The notes under the pieces were generated by a model. That model made no database searches and was not told where the DNA came from. It saw only the letters and a list, made by a program, of their open reading frames with translations. The position numbers and the translations under genes are program-made. From DAIDHK01 sp035510695 (GTDB lineage Bacteria; Patescibacteriota; Microgenomatia; Levybacterales; UBA12049), in the NCBI GenBank assembly GCA_035510695.1, contig DATKGO010000070.1:1-43057 (forward strand): 43,057 nt of DNA, written 5' to 3'. Below, one piece after another: positions 23,824-32,810 of this stretch. The stretch's first letter is position 1. Each line of letters opens with the position of its first letter.

Positions 23824-24468
23824 ATGAAAAAATATTCAACTATTTTCCTTGACTGGTCAGGTACACTTTCAAATTCATATTTTTGGGGACATTGGCAGAA
23901 TAAGGCACATCCAAATTATGTATCTTTCAATCTTATTCAACAAATTCTTTTTCATGATTTATGGGATGAATTTGGTGATGATTGGATGAGGGGAAAATAT
24001 TCCAGTGAAGAAATTATTACTCGTGTTGCGAAAGAAATTAAACATGATTATAAATTTCTTTTTAATGAATTTGTTAATAGCTGCAAAGAAATGACGTTTA
24101 GTTCAAATGACATTAACGATCTTCTTATTAAATTGAAAAGGCAAAATAAAAAAATAGTTATTGCTACAGATAACATGGATAGTTTTACCCGCTGGACAAT
24201 TCCCAGTATGGAATTAACTGATCTTTTTGATGATATTTTAAATTCTTTCGATTTGAAATTATTAAAAGAAGATACCGACAAAGAAGGCAGAAGTATGTTT
24301 TTTGAAAATTATATAAATAATCACCAAGTAAAAAGAGAAAATTGTGTTTTAATTGATGACAGCAAAGATCTGGAAGAAATAGTCCAAAAATCAGGCATGG
24401 ATTATTTACAAGTAACTAACCAAAAACCTCTTTCTTACCATTTAAAAAATTTATTAAATGAATCATAA
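23824..24468 (+). CDS. HAD-superfamily protein with altered active site
   Basis: A 214-aa protein with the HAD order: motif I FLDWSGTL (nucleophile Asp10), a helical cap, motif II KIVIATDN, and motif IV NCVLIDDSKD (Asp178, Asp179). The residue two after the nucleophile is Ser12 instead of the Asp of ordinary phosphatases, so the general acid/base is missing; phosphatase activity may be weak, absent or changed in type. Its AT-rich composition (many AAA, ATT codons) stands out from the adjacent ribosomal genes. It forms a divergent pair with the NUDIX gene. Its stop codon overlaps the T-run of a minus-strand terminator. Confidence 0.75.
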   Translation: MKKYSTIFLDWSGTLSNSYFWGHWQNKAHPNYVSFNLIQQILFHDLWDEFGDDWMRGKYSSEEIITRVAKEIKHDYKFLFNEFVNSCKEMTFSSNDINDLLIKLKRQNKKIVIATDNMDSFTRWTIPSMELTDLFDDILNSFDLKLLKEDTDKEGRSMFFENYINNHQVKRENCVLIDDSKDLEEIVQKSGMDYLQVTNQKPLSYHLKNLLNES

Positions 24469-24490
24469 AAAAAACTCCCTTTCGGAAGTT
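24467..24490 (-). terminator. Intrinsic terminator of the rpoB-rpoC-rpsL-rpsG operon
   Basis: Minus strand: AACUUCC (24490-24484), GAAA loop, GGGAGUU (24479-24473), then eight U. The 7-bp stem has one G-U wobble that would be a mismatch on the plus strand. It lies 42 nt after the rpsG stop. Confidence 0.85.
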
Positions 24491-24496
24491 GATCGA

Positions 24497-24525
24497 AAAG
24501 ATCCTGAATCAAGTTCAGGATGACA
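24497..24525. repeat. 29-bp palindromic repeat, copy 2
   Basis: AAAGATCCTGAA, loop TCAAG, TTCAGGATGACA. Its reverse complement matches copy 1 in all 24 arm positions and differs in the 5-nt loop. It sits between the HAD stop and the rpsG stop, downstream of both. Confidence 0.9.
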
Positions 24526-24531
24526 AACATT

Positions 24532-25005
24532 TTACCATCTGAAGCTGGCGAAGGCTTTGTTTGCGTCTGCTTGTTTCTGCATTACATCACGTTTTCTAAT
24601 GGCTTCTCCCTGATTCTGTGAAGCATCCATCAACTCCTGTGCCAATTTCTGGCCAAAGGTATGATATTCCGTATTCGGTCGCTTTCGCGCCGCATCCAAA
24701 ATCCAGCGAATCGCCAAAGCAACTTTTCTTTCATTTCGGACTTCAACCGGCACCTGATAGGATGCGCCGCCAACTCTGCGGGCTTTCACTTCAATCTTCG
24801 GCCCGATAGTCTGCAAAGCTTTTTCAAAAACTTCCAACGGATCCATACCTTTTTCTTTAATTAAATCAAAGGCTTGATAAATCGCTCTTTGTGCAGCAGT
24901 TTTTTTACCGTTTTTCATCAAACAATTGGTGAACTTAGCCACCAAAATACTGTTGTACATGAAATCCGGTTGAATTTGTCTTTTGTCTACTTTTTTATGT
25001 CTCAT
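24532..25005 (-). CDS. rpsG: 30S ribosomal protein S7
   Basis: A 157-aa primary 16S rRNA-binding protein that organises the 30S head. The N-terminus 'MRHKKVDKRQIQPDFMYNSILVAKFTNCLMKNGKK' and the 'VEVKARRVGGASYQVPVEVRNERKVALAIRW' segment are diagnostic. It is the last gene of the rpoB-rpoC-rpsL-rpsG operon, one nucleotide after rpsL. The elongation-factor G gene that often follows is absent; a terminator, and the repeat-flanked NUDIX/HAD pair, stand in its place. Confidence 0.97.
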   Translation of the reverse strand: MRHKKVDKRQIQPDFMYNSILVAKFTNCLMKNGKKTAAQRAIYQAFDLIKEKGMDPLEVFEKALQTIGPKIEVKARRVGGASYQVPVEVRNERKVALAIRWILDAARKRPNTEYHTFGQKLAQELMDASQNQGEAIRKRDVMQKQADANKAFASFRW

Positions 25006-25006
25006 A

Positions 25007-25432
25007 TTATGCCACCTTAACTGAACCTGGTCTCTTCGCCCCGTATTTACTGCGTGATGTCTTTCGATCTACCACGCCTGCCAAATCAAACTTACCTCGC
25101 ACTATGTGATATTTCACTCCCGGCAAATCCTTAACGCGACCGCCTCTTACTAAAACAATGCCGTGTTCTGAAAGAGAATGACCAACGCCTTGAATATAGG
25201 CTGTGACTTCGGTTTTATTAGACAATTTTACACGCGCCACTTTACGCAAAGCCGAATTCGGCTTTTTCGGCGTCATGGTTTTGACCAATGTAACCACACC
25301 ACGTTTTTGCGGAGAATTTAACTCGGTATAAATTCGATCCTTAGCATTAAAAAGCCTGCGCAATCCTGTCGCGCGTACTTTCTTAATTTTATGTTTTCTG
25401 CCATATCTGGCAAGTTGTGATAAAGTTGGCAT
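25007..25432 (-). CDS. rpsL: 30S ribosomal protein S12
   Basis: A 141-aa decoding-centre protein. The signature TPKKPNSALRKVARVKL is intact, with the lysine pair associated with streptomycin sensitivity. The C-terminus 'DLPGVKYHIVRGKFDLAGVVDRKTSRSKYGAKRP' is typical. The segment between the N-terminal 'MPTLSQLARYGRKHK' and 'SPQKRGV' is slightly longer than in E. coli. It starts 15 nt after rpoC without a Shine-Dalgarno sequence. Confidence 0.97.
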   Translation of the reverse strand: MPTLSQLARYGRKHKIKKVRATGLRRLFNAKDRIYTELNSPQKRGVVTLVKTMTPKKPNSALRKVARVKLSNKTEVTAYIQGVGHSLSEHGIVLVRGGRVKDLPGVKYHIVRGKFDLAGVVDRKTSRSKYGAKRPGSVKVA

Positions 25433-25447
25433 AAATTTAAAATATTA

Positions 25448-28400
25448 CTAACTACTGGCTACTTCACTTACCGGCTCTTGACTAACTACTGGTGCGGCTT
25501 CAGTGATACGTCCATCTTCGTAGATTCCACCATCAACCGGAATGAGTCTTCCAATAATAACATTTTCCTTCAAACCGATCAGATGGTCTTCACGACCCTC
25601 TAAGGCTGCTTCAGTCAATACTTTTGTTGTTTCCTGGAAGGAAGCAGCTGACAGCCATGACTCAGAGAATAACGCAGCTTTTGTGATCCCCAAAACAATT
25701 TGTCTGCCTGAAACAGGATTACCGCCTTCAGACAAAATTTCTCCGTTAATTTCTTCAAAACGGGCTTTAGAGACAAAATCACCCGGAATAAAGGCCGAAT
25801 CTCCAACCGAATCAATCATCACTTTATCGGACATTTTGCGCAAAATAACTTCAAAATGCTTGTCATTAATCATGATTCCTTGTGATTCATATACTTTCTG
25901 CGCTTCGGTTTCAATATATTTTTGAGCTGACGACAATCCACCGATTTTCAATATTTCTTTCGGATCAAGATATCCTTCTGCTAAAGGCGTACCAGCATTC
26001 ACATCATCACCATCGGCTACACTCAGGGTTGCAGACAATGAAACGAAATATTCCTGAACCTCAATGGGTTTAATCTTGGAATTTTTAATTTGTACTAAAT
26101 ATCCTTCGTCTGTTTTATCAATCTTTACCCGTCCGCTGATTTCGGTTACCGGTGCCAAATTCTTGGGCGTACGCATTTCAAACAACTCTTCAACTCTCGG
26201 AAGTCCCTGCGTCACGTCGGCAACCGCAATTCCTCCGAAATGCTTAACACGCATAGTTAACTGAGTACCCGGTTCGCCAATACTTTGAGCTGCTACGACA
26301 CCAACCGGAACGCCCATTTCCACGTTTCTTTTGGTTGAAAAATCCCAACCATAACACTTTATACAAATTCCATAAGGTAATTTACAAGTTAACGGTGAAC
26401 GCACAACTACTTCCGTAACTCCACTATCCACTAACTCTTTTACTGCTTCTTCATCCAATTCAGTTCCGGCTTTAAAAATAATTTTTCTGGTCTTAGTCAT
26501 TGCATCACTCGCAAGGAATCTACCTAATATTCTATCCGCAAAAACACTAGATCGGTCTTTTTCTCCGGTTACTACAGTAATACCTTCCGTTGTTTCGCAA
26601 TCGTTCTTCATAATGATAACGTCATGTGAAACATCAACCAAACGACGAGTCAAATATCCCGCGTTAGCTGTTTTCAAAGCGCCGTCGGTCAAACCTTTAC
26701 GCGAACCTCTGGTGGAAGCGACATATTCAAAAACTGACAAACCTTCACGGAAATTAGATTTAATCGGCAACTCAACGATTTTACCCATAGGATCAAGAAT
26801 CAGTCCGCGGATAGCCGACAACTGTTTTAACTGTTCAATTCCGGCCCTGGTACCCCCAGAGGCTATCATAGTTCTGATAACGTTATTTGGATGCAAATTT
26901 TTCCAAGTAAGATCGGCTAATTTGTCGGTGATGTCAATCCAAACATTATTTGACAAGCGTTTCTTCTCATCCAAAGTAATTAAACCTTTCTGATATTCAC
27001 TGTCAATCTGACTAATTTTCTTTTCGGTTTCACCCAGCATCTGACCTTTTTCTTTAATCATTTCACTGTCAAAAATAGACAATGAAACGCCTGAAATAGT
27101 GGAACCATAAAAACCAAAACTTTTAATGTGATCAATTAAATTCGCGACTTCATCGGCAGAATGTGTTTTCATGGCAGATGTAATAATCTTCTTAATCGCA
27201 CCCGCATTGACCACCTGGTTCATGTAGCGCATTTCTTCCGGCAAAACTTCGTTCAAAAGTATACGTCCAATGGTAGTTTCAACTAATTTGCCATCCATAC
27301 GTACTTTAATCGGTTGGCGGAGTCTGATTTTATCCAAATCACGGGACATTAAAGCACTATGCGTATTTTCAAATACTTCCATCTCTTCCTCACTTTTTCG
27401 CAGAGATTCATCCATTTCAGTCAAGAAGTAGACGCCAAAAGCCATTTCTTTATTCGGTAATGTAATCGGACTGCCATCCGCCGGCTTCAACAAATTATGG
27501 CTTGGCAACATCAGTCGAATAGCTTCATCCTGCGCTTTTTGTGACAACGGAATATGCACTGCCATCTGGTCACCGTCAAAATCAGCGTTATAGCCTGAAC
27601 AGACGCAAGGATGTAAGCCAATTGCCGATCCTTCAATTAATACCGGGAAGAAGGCCTGCATACCTAATTTATGCAAGGTTGGAGCGCGGTTGAGTATAAC
27701 CGGATGATTCTTGGTAATTTCTTCTAAAATATCGAAAACTTCCGGCGGTCGTTTTTCAATGTAGCGCTTGGCTGATTTAATATTGGTAGCCAATCCCCGC
27801 ATAATAACTTCCCGCAGAACAAAAGGCTTAAACATTTCCAAAGCCATTTCTTTAGGAAGTCCGCATTGAGTCAATTTCAATTCCGGAGAGACCACGATAA
27901 CTGAACGTCCGGAATAATCCACACGTTTCCCCAATAAATTTTGGCGGAAACGACCCTGTTTGCCTCGTAACATATCGGATAAAGAACGAAGCGGCGCTGC
28001 GACAGTTTGACTTGAGCGCTGTGAAGCGTCAATTAACGCATCAACCGATTCCTGCAGCATTCTTTTTTCATTACGTAAAATAATCTCGGGCGCGCCCAAA
28101 GCAATTAAATGCTTCAAACGGTTATTGCGGTTAATTACTCTGCGGTATAAGTCATTCAAATCGCTGGTCGCGAATCTACCACCGGCAAGCTGAACCATAG
28201 GACGAAGATCAGGCGGTATAATCGGCAAAACAGTCAGAATCATACTGGCGGGCTGAACACCGGCTTTACGCATTGCTTCGATTAAACGAAGTCTTTTAAT
28301 CACTTTCAGATATCTCTGGCCTGAAGATTTTTCCGTTTCGGCTCGCAATTGGGCAATTAATAAAGATAAATCAAGCGAATTTACTAATTCCAATAATGCT

Positions 28401-29269
28401 TCCGAGCCGGTCTTTATAGTGAAGAAAATCGGTATTTCATATTCAAGCAATTTAAAGTATTCATCTTCCGATAAAACACTGGCAACTTTGAGATTCTTTA
28501 ATAATTTAAGTAATGTATCGGCGATTTCATCAAGTTTTTTTGATTCAGATTCAAAAGTTTCATTCAATTTCACCACTTTATGACGCTGACTTAGCTCTAA
28601 TTCCTGCGCGATCAGCTTCTTCTGTTCACTCTTAACATGAATTTCTTTGGTATCTTCTTTCTTTTCTTTCAAATCCGATTTCAGCTTTAGCTCTTCTTCT
28701 TCAACATGGGATTTCAAGACTTTTCGTCGTTCCTCAATTGTTGCGGTTAAAGCTTCAATGGCTTGTTTTTTCTTTTCTTCATCAATTCCGGTAACTAAAT
28801 AAGATGCATAATAAATGACGGATTCAAGACTTTTCTGAGGAATATCCAAAATTGTCGCCAAAGGCGAAGATGAACCTTTAAAGAACCAAACATGAGCACA
28901 GGATGTGGAAAGTGTAATATGACCAAGTCTCTCACGTCGTACACGCGACAAGGTAACCTCAACTCCGCATTTATCGCAGATTATGCCTCGATAACGAATC
29001 CTTTTATACTTACCGCAATAACATTCCCAGTCCTTGGTGGGTCCGAAAATTCTTTCATCAAATAAACCGTCTTTTTCCGGTCTAAGTGTTCTGTAATTAA
29101 TAGTTTCCGGCTTGGTTACTTCACCATACGACCAGTTTAAAATATCACTTTTACTGGCAATCATAATTTTAAGTGATTTAAAATCCAAAATTGTCGGGTC
29201 TTTCATGGTTTTTTTTGTTCCATTTCCAAATATATTATTATTGTTGTTATTATTGTTATTGTTATTCAT
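25448..29269 (-). CDS. rpoC: RNA polymerase beta' subunit
   Basis: A 1273-aa catalytic subunit. The N-terminal zinc site (CYCGKYKRIRYRGIICDKCG), the catalytic YNADFDGDQMAVHIPLS loop with three Asp, the bridge helix and the second zinc site (CKLPYGICIKC) are present. The frame begins with M followed by eleven Asn. A later ATG at 29206 (MKDPTILDFKSLKI) is nearer to the usual start, but the longer start has an AAGGAG 12 nt upstream within the end of rpoB, so I keep 29269 with reservation. A helical insertion with many Lys/Glu (about residues 165-225) separates the clamp segments. rpoB ends 1 nt before. Confidence 0.97.
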   Translation of the reverse strand: MNNNNNNNNNNNIFGNGTKKTMKDPTILDFKSLKIMIASKSDILNWSYGEVTKPETINYRTLRPEKDGLFDERIFGPTKDWECYCGKYKRIRYRGIICDKCGVEVTLSRVRRERLGHITLSTSCAHVWFFKGSSSPLATILDIPQKSLESVIYYASYLVTGIDEEKKKQAIEALTATIEERRKVLKSHVEEEELKLKSDLKEKKEDTKEIHVKSEQKKLIAQELELSQRHKVVKLNETFESESKKLDEIADTLLKLLKNLKVASVLSEDEYFKLLEYEIPIFFTIKTGSEALLELVNSLDLSLLIAQLRAETEKSSGQRYLKVIKRLRLIEAMRKAGVQPASMILTVLPIIPPDLRPMVQLAGGRFATSDLNDLYRRVINRNNRLKHLIALGAPEIILRNEKRMLQESVDALIDASQRSSQTVAAPLRSLSDMLRGKQGRFRQNLLGKRVDYSGRSVIVVSPELKLTQCGLPKEMALEMFKPFVLREVIMRGLATNIKSAKRYIEKRPPEVFDILEEITKNHPVILNRAPTLHKLGMQAFFPVLIEGSAIGLHPCVCSGYNADFDGDQMAVHIPLSQKAQDEAIRLMLPSHNLLKPADGSPITLPNKEMAFGVYFLTEMDESLRKSEEEMEVFENTHSALMSRDLDKIRLRQPIKVRMDGKLVETTIGRILLNEVLPEEMRYMNQVVNAGAIKKIITSAMKTHSADEVANLIDHIKSFGFYGSTISGVSLSIFDSEMIKEKGQMLGETEKKISQIDSEYQKGLITLDEKKRLSNNVWIDITDKLADLTWKNLHPNNVIRTMIASGGTRAGIEQLKQLSAIRGLILDPMGKIVELPIKSNFREGLSVFEYVASTRGSRKGLTDGALKTANAGYLTRRLVDVSHDVIIMKNDCETTEGITVVTGEKDRSSVFADRILGRFLASDAMTKTRKIIFKAGTELDEEAVKELVDSGVTEVVVRSPLTCKLPYGICIKCYGWDFSTKRNVEMGVPVGVVAAQSIGEPGTQLTMRVKHFGGIAVADVTQGLPRVEELFEMRTPKNLAPVTEISGRVKIDKTDEGYLVQIKNSKIKPIEVQEYFVSLSATLSVADGDDVNAGTPLAEGYLDPKEILKIGGLSSAQKYIETEAQKVYESQGIMINDKHFEVILRKMSDKVMIDSVGDSAFIPGDFVSKARFEEINGEILSEGGNPVSGRQIVLGITKAALFSESWLSAASFQETTKVLTEAALEGREDHLIGLKENVIIGRLIPVDGGIYEDGRITEAAPVVSQEPVSEVASS
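29234..29266. repeat. Trinucleotide (AAT/AAC) run encoding eleven Asn at the rpoC start
   Basis: Eleven consecutive Asn codons follow the first ATG of rpoC. Unit-length changes keep frame. This tract would be removed if translation began at 29206. Confidence 0.9.
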
Positions 29270-29270
29270 A

Positions 29271-32200
29271 TTAATTATTTACTCCTTCCATTTCCATAGG
29301 ATTTGATTCTTTAGTTTCAGCAACTTCCGTTTCTTGCTTATTTGAATCATCAATTACTTCATTAGCCTCGAGACCTTGTTCCAATTGAGCGACCTCTCCT
29401 TTAATTTTTTCAGATTCAACTTCGTCTTTAACTTCAGCTCGCTCATTATACAAGGTTGCGCCAATCGGAACAACGTTCAATCCGAGTGACTGCAGTTCTT
29501 TTATCAAAACTTTAAATGATTCAGGAACTTTCGGAGTTGGAATATCGACACCTTTAACGATTGCTTCAAAGGCTTTAGCACGGCCAACTACATCATCAGC
29601 TTTAATTGTCAACATTTCCTGTAAAATATGCCGTGCCCTATGTGCTTCAAGTGCCCAAACTTCCATTTCTCCCAATCTCTGTCCTCCCATTTGCGCTTTT
29701 CCGCCCAACGGCTGCTGAGTAACCAAAGAATATGGACCGGTTGAACGCGCATGGGTTTTATCTTCAACCATGTGAATTAATTTCATAACGTATTCAATTC
29801 CAACCACAATCGGATTTTCAAATGACATACCTGTTCGTCCATCATAAAGTTTCATTTTTCCACTGACCGGAAGTCCTGCCTGTTGTAACAATTCAATGAT
29901 ATTATCTTCAGAAATTTTTTCAAAAACCGGCAAACCGACTTTCATGTTTAATTTTCTGGCAGCCAAACCAAGGTGCGCCTCTAAAACCTGTCCCAAATTC
30001 ATACGTGCCAAAATACTCATTGGAGAAATAATAATGTCAATCGGAGTACCATCTTCAAGATGCGGCATATCGGCTACAGGTAAAATTCTGGAAATAATAC
30101 CTTTATTTCCGTGTCGTCCGGCTAATTTGTCACCAACCACCACATGTCTATACTGCGCAACTTCAACGATTATTTTTCTTAATGCTCCCGGTTCCAACTC
30201 GTCTCCACTCTTGCGATCCAAAACTTGCACACTGATAACTGTTCCACGTTCACCATGCGGCATACGCAGTGACGTATCACGGACTTCCCGAGCTTGCTCA
30301 CCAAAAATGGCTCGCAGCAATCTTTCTTCGGCTGTCAATTCCGTTTCGCCTTTAGGAGCAATTTTACCAACCAAAATATCACCCGGCTGAACTTCACTGC
30401 CGACTACAACAATTCCTTCCTCATCCAAATTACGTAAATCTTCTTCGGCTACGTTGGGGATATCAGGCGTAATTTCTTCAGGGCCAAGTTTAGTTTCAAC
30501 CAATGTAGCTTCATATTTCTCAATATGAATTGACGAGAGGACATCGTCTTTTACCAAACGATCCGAAATAACCAAAGCGTCTTCATAACCCAAACCGTCA
30601 AGCGAAGTATAGGCAATTAACAAATTCTGACCCAAAGCCAATTCGCCATTTTCCGAAGCCGGACCGTCAATAATAACATCGCCCTTCTTAATTTTCTGAT
30701 CCATGTTTACCATGGCTCTTTGAGTGTAAGATGTAGCTTGGGACGTTCGCTGGAATGATTCAATAGGGAAACTCTTTTTCTCATTTTTAGAATTTTCCAA
30801 AGTTACTTTATTCGCGTCAACGTATGTTACTGTCCCGTCAAACGGAGAGCGCACTACCCGTCCCATTACTTCTGAAATAACCGCTTCCATGCCTGTACCA
30901 ACTACAGGACTCTCAGGCTTAACTAAAGGAACTGCCTGACATTGCATGTGAGTTCCCATTAAAGCTCTAATACCGTCGTCATGTGCAAGATAAGGAATAA
31001 GTGAGGCGCTGGCTCCGACAACTTGACGCGGGCTTACATCAATATAATTGATCAAAGTATTCTCAACTTCTAAAAATTCACCGTTGTAGCGAGCCGGGAC
31101 ACGTTCCTCAACTATGGTTCCATCCGCTGCAACAGTAATACCAGCATGGGTAACATAATTTTTTTGTTCATCATCAGCCGCCAGATAAACGATTTCGTCA
31201 GTCACACGAGAAACTGTCTTATTTCCTTTTTTCTCTTGTACAACTTTTTTATAGGGAGTTTCTAAAAAGCCAAAATCATTAACACGGGAATACAAAGCCA
31301 TATAAGTAACTAAACCGATATTCGGTCCTTCAGGACTACGGATAGGACAAATCCTGCCGTACTGAGAAGAATTAATATCACGAATTGAGAAAGCTGCGCG
31401 TTCACGAGAGATACCGCCGGTTCCCATGACGGTTAAACGATTTAAATTATCAATTTCTGAAAGCGGATTGGTTTGGTCAAGGATAGTGGAAAGTTGAGAG
31501 GTTCTAAAAAACTCATTAATTGAGGCCATAATCGGACGGGCATTAATCAAATTAACGACTGAAACCTGATCTTCGGTTTGCAAAAGGCTCATTCTTTCTT
31601 TAACGCTTCGCTCAACACGGAGCACGCCGACGCGGAAAGCATTGGCAGCCACTAATTCTCCGACACTTCTAACTCTGCGGTTAGCCAAACTGTCGATATC
31701 GTCTAAAAGTCCTTTGCCTTGAGTTAACAAGATTAAATAGGAAATAGTTCCAATTATATCTTCAGGCGTCAAAACTTGTACCTCTGCTGGTGTAAAACCC
31801 GGTACATCGGCTAACTTTTTATTTACTTTGTAACGTCCGACATTGCCCAAGTCATATCGCCGATTATTAAAGAAAAGGTTGATAAATGATTCACGGACTT
31901 TATCCAAAACTGCAGGCTCACCGGGATGCATTTTACGGAAAATTTCCAAAAGCGCTTCTGTTTCACTGCTTGTTTCGTCCTTGGTCAAGGTATTTTCAAT
32001 GTAGGAATCTTTTCCTTCTGTTTCTAAACCGGCAAATTTCTCTTTAATAGTATCATTCCCTGAGATTCCGATTGCACGTAGGAAGGTTGTAACTAAAAAT
32101 TTACGTCGGCGGTCAATTTTTACGGTAATTGTACCGTAACGTGTAGTTGAAAACTCCAACCATGATCCGTGTACAGGACGAATTTCGGCAGTATATAGTG

Positions 32201-32675
32201 TCTTTCCGGTTGCGGGATCTTGAGAAGCTGTAAAGAAAACGCCGGACGAACGGACTAGCTGATTAACCACTGCACGTTCAATTCCGTTAACTATAAATGT
32301 TCCTCGATCGGTCATTTGCGGAATATCACCTAAGAAAACTTCTGCTTCCTGAATTTTCTCGGTTTTTAAATTCTTCAAAGCCACATGAACATAAAGAGGA
32401 GCGTCATAGGTTAATCCTTTAGACAAGGCAACAGCCGGATCATTGGTGGTAGAACCGATACGATAATTATGGAAAGAAAGAGACCAATTTTTACCGGTGA
32501 AGTCTTCAATCGGGGAAATTTCCTGTAGAGTCTGGCCAATCGAAACATCATGAAACCAACGATATGATTTTCTTTGTGTAGCCAGCAAATCAAGCTGCGG
32601 CAAAACATCATAGGTTTTACCCCAAATCTGGCGAACAATATTATTATGATTAGCGTTTCGTGAATTCTTAGGCAT
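29271..32675 (-). CDS. rpoB: RNA polymerase beta subunit
   Basis: A 1134-aa subunit forming the active-site cleft with beta'. Recognisable parts are GDIPQMTDRGTFIVNG, SQLSTILDQTNPLSEI (rifampicin-binding region), YGRICPIRSPEGPNIGLV, GDKLAGRHGNKG and the C-terminal QPLGGKAQMGGQRLGEMEVWALEA. In the rifampicin region the residues matching E. coli His526 and Ser531 read Asn and Thr. The C-terminus carries an acidic Glu-rich tail. It is the first gene of the operon, with a leader of about 83 nt containing a terminator-like hairpin; no Shine-Dalgarno sequence is obvious before the ATG. Confidence 0.97.
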   Translation of the reverse strand: MPKNSRNANHNNIVRQIWGKTYDVLPQLDLLATQRKSYRWFHDVSIGQTLQEISPIEDFTGKNWSLSFHNYRIGSTTNDPAVALSKGLTYDAPLYVHVALKNLKTEKIQEAEVFLGDIPQMTDRGTFIVNGIERAVVNQLVRSSGVFFTASQDPATGKTLYTAEIRPVHGSWLEFSTTRYGTITVKIDRRRKFLVTTFLRAIGISGNDTIKEKFAGLETEGKDSYIENTLTKDETSSETEALLEIFRKMHPGEPAVLDKVRESFINLFFNNRRYDLGNVGRYKVNKKLADVPGFTPAEVQVLTPEDIIGTISYLILLTQGKGLLDDIDSLANRRVRSVGELVAANAFRVGVLRVERSVKERMSLLQTEDQVSVVNLINARPIMASINEFFRTSQLSTILDQTNPLSEIDNLNRLTVMGTGGISRERAAFSIRDINSSQYGRICPIRSPEGPNIGLVTYMALYSRVNDFGFLETPYKKVVQEKKGNKTVSRVTDEIVYLAADDEQKNYVTHAGITVAADGTIVEERVPARYNGEFLEVENTLINYIDVSPRQVVGASASLIPYLAHDDGIRALMGTHMQCQAVPLVKPESPVVGTGMEAVISEVMGRVVRSPFDGTVTYVDANKVTLENSKNEKKSFPIESFQRTSQATSYTQRAMVNMDQKIKKGDVIIDGPASENGELALGQNLLIAYTSLDGLGYEDALVISDRLVKDDVLSSIHIEKYEATLVETKLGPEEITPDIPNVAEEDLRNLDEEGIVVVGSEVQPGDILVGKIAPKGETELTAEERLLRAIFGEQAREVRDTSLRMPHGERGTVISVQVLDRKSGDELEPGALRKIIVEVAQYRHVVVGDKLAGRHGNKGIISRILPVADMPHLEDGTPIDIIISPMSILARMNLGQVLEAHLGLAARKLNMKVGLPVFEKISEDNIIELLQQAGLPVSGKMKLYDGRTGMSFENPIVVGIEYVMKLIHMVEDKTHARSTGPYSLVTQQPLGGKAQMGGQRLGEMEVWALEAHRARHILQEMLTIKADDVVGRAKAFEAIVKGVDIPTPKVPESFKVLIKELQSLGLNVVPIGATLYNERAEVKDEVESEKIKGEVAQLEQGLEANEVIDDSNKQETEVAETKESNPMEMEGVNN

Positions 32676-32708
32676 TGGCGAACTAGCAGGATTTATCTTG
32701 ATCTACGC

Positions 32709-32736
32709 AAAAAAGACACAGGAAGCTCGCCTGTAT
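32709..32736 (-). terminator. Terminator-like hairpin in the rpoB leader (candidate attenuator)
   Basis: Minus strand: AUACAGG (32736-32730), a 7-nt loop CGAGCUU, CCUGUGU (32722-32716), C, then six U (32714-32709). It lies between the predicted start site (about 32758) and the rpoB ATG (32675), so it would terminate part of the operon's own transcripts. Confidence 0.55.
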
Positions 32737-32764
32737 CTCACATTTACGATAGTAAAGTAATTAA

Positions 32765-32801
32765 TGTATATCATACTTTCCGAGGCCATGTCAAGTGTCA
32801 A
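32765..32801 (-). promoter_or_regulatory. rpoB operon promoter with two TTGACA words
   Basis: Minus strand: TTGACA at 32789-32794, an 18-bp spacer and TATACA (32765-32770). A second TTGACA lies directly upstream at 32796-32801. The predicted start is about 32758. Confidence 0.6.
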
Positions 32802-32810
32802 AATGCTAAA

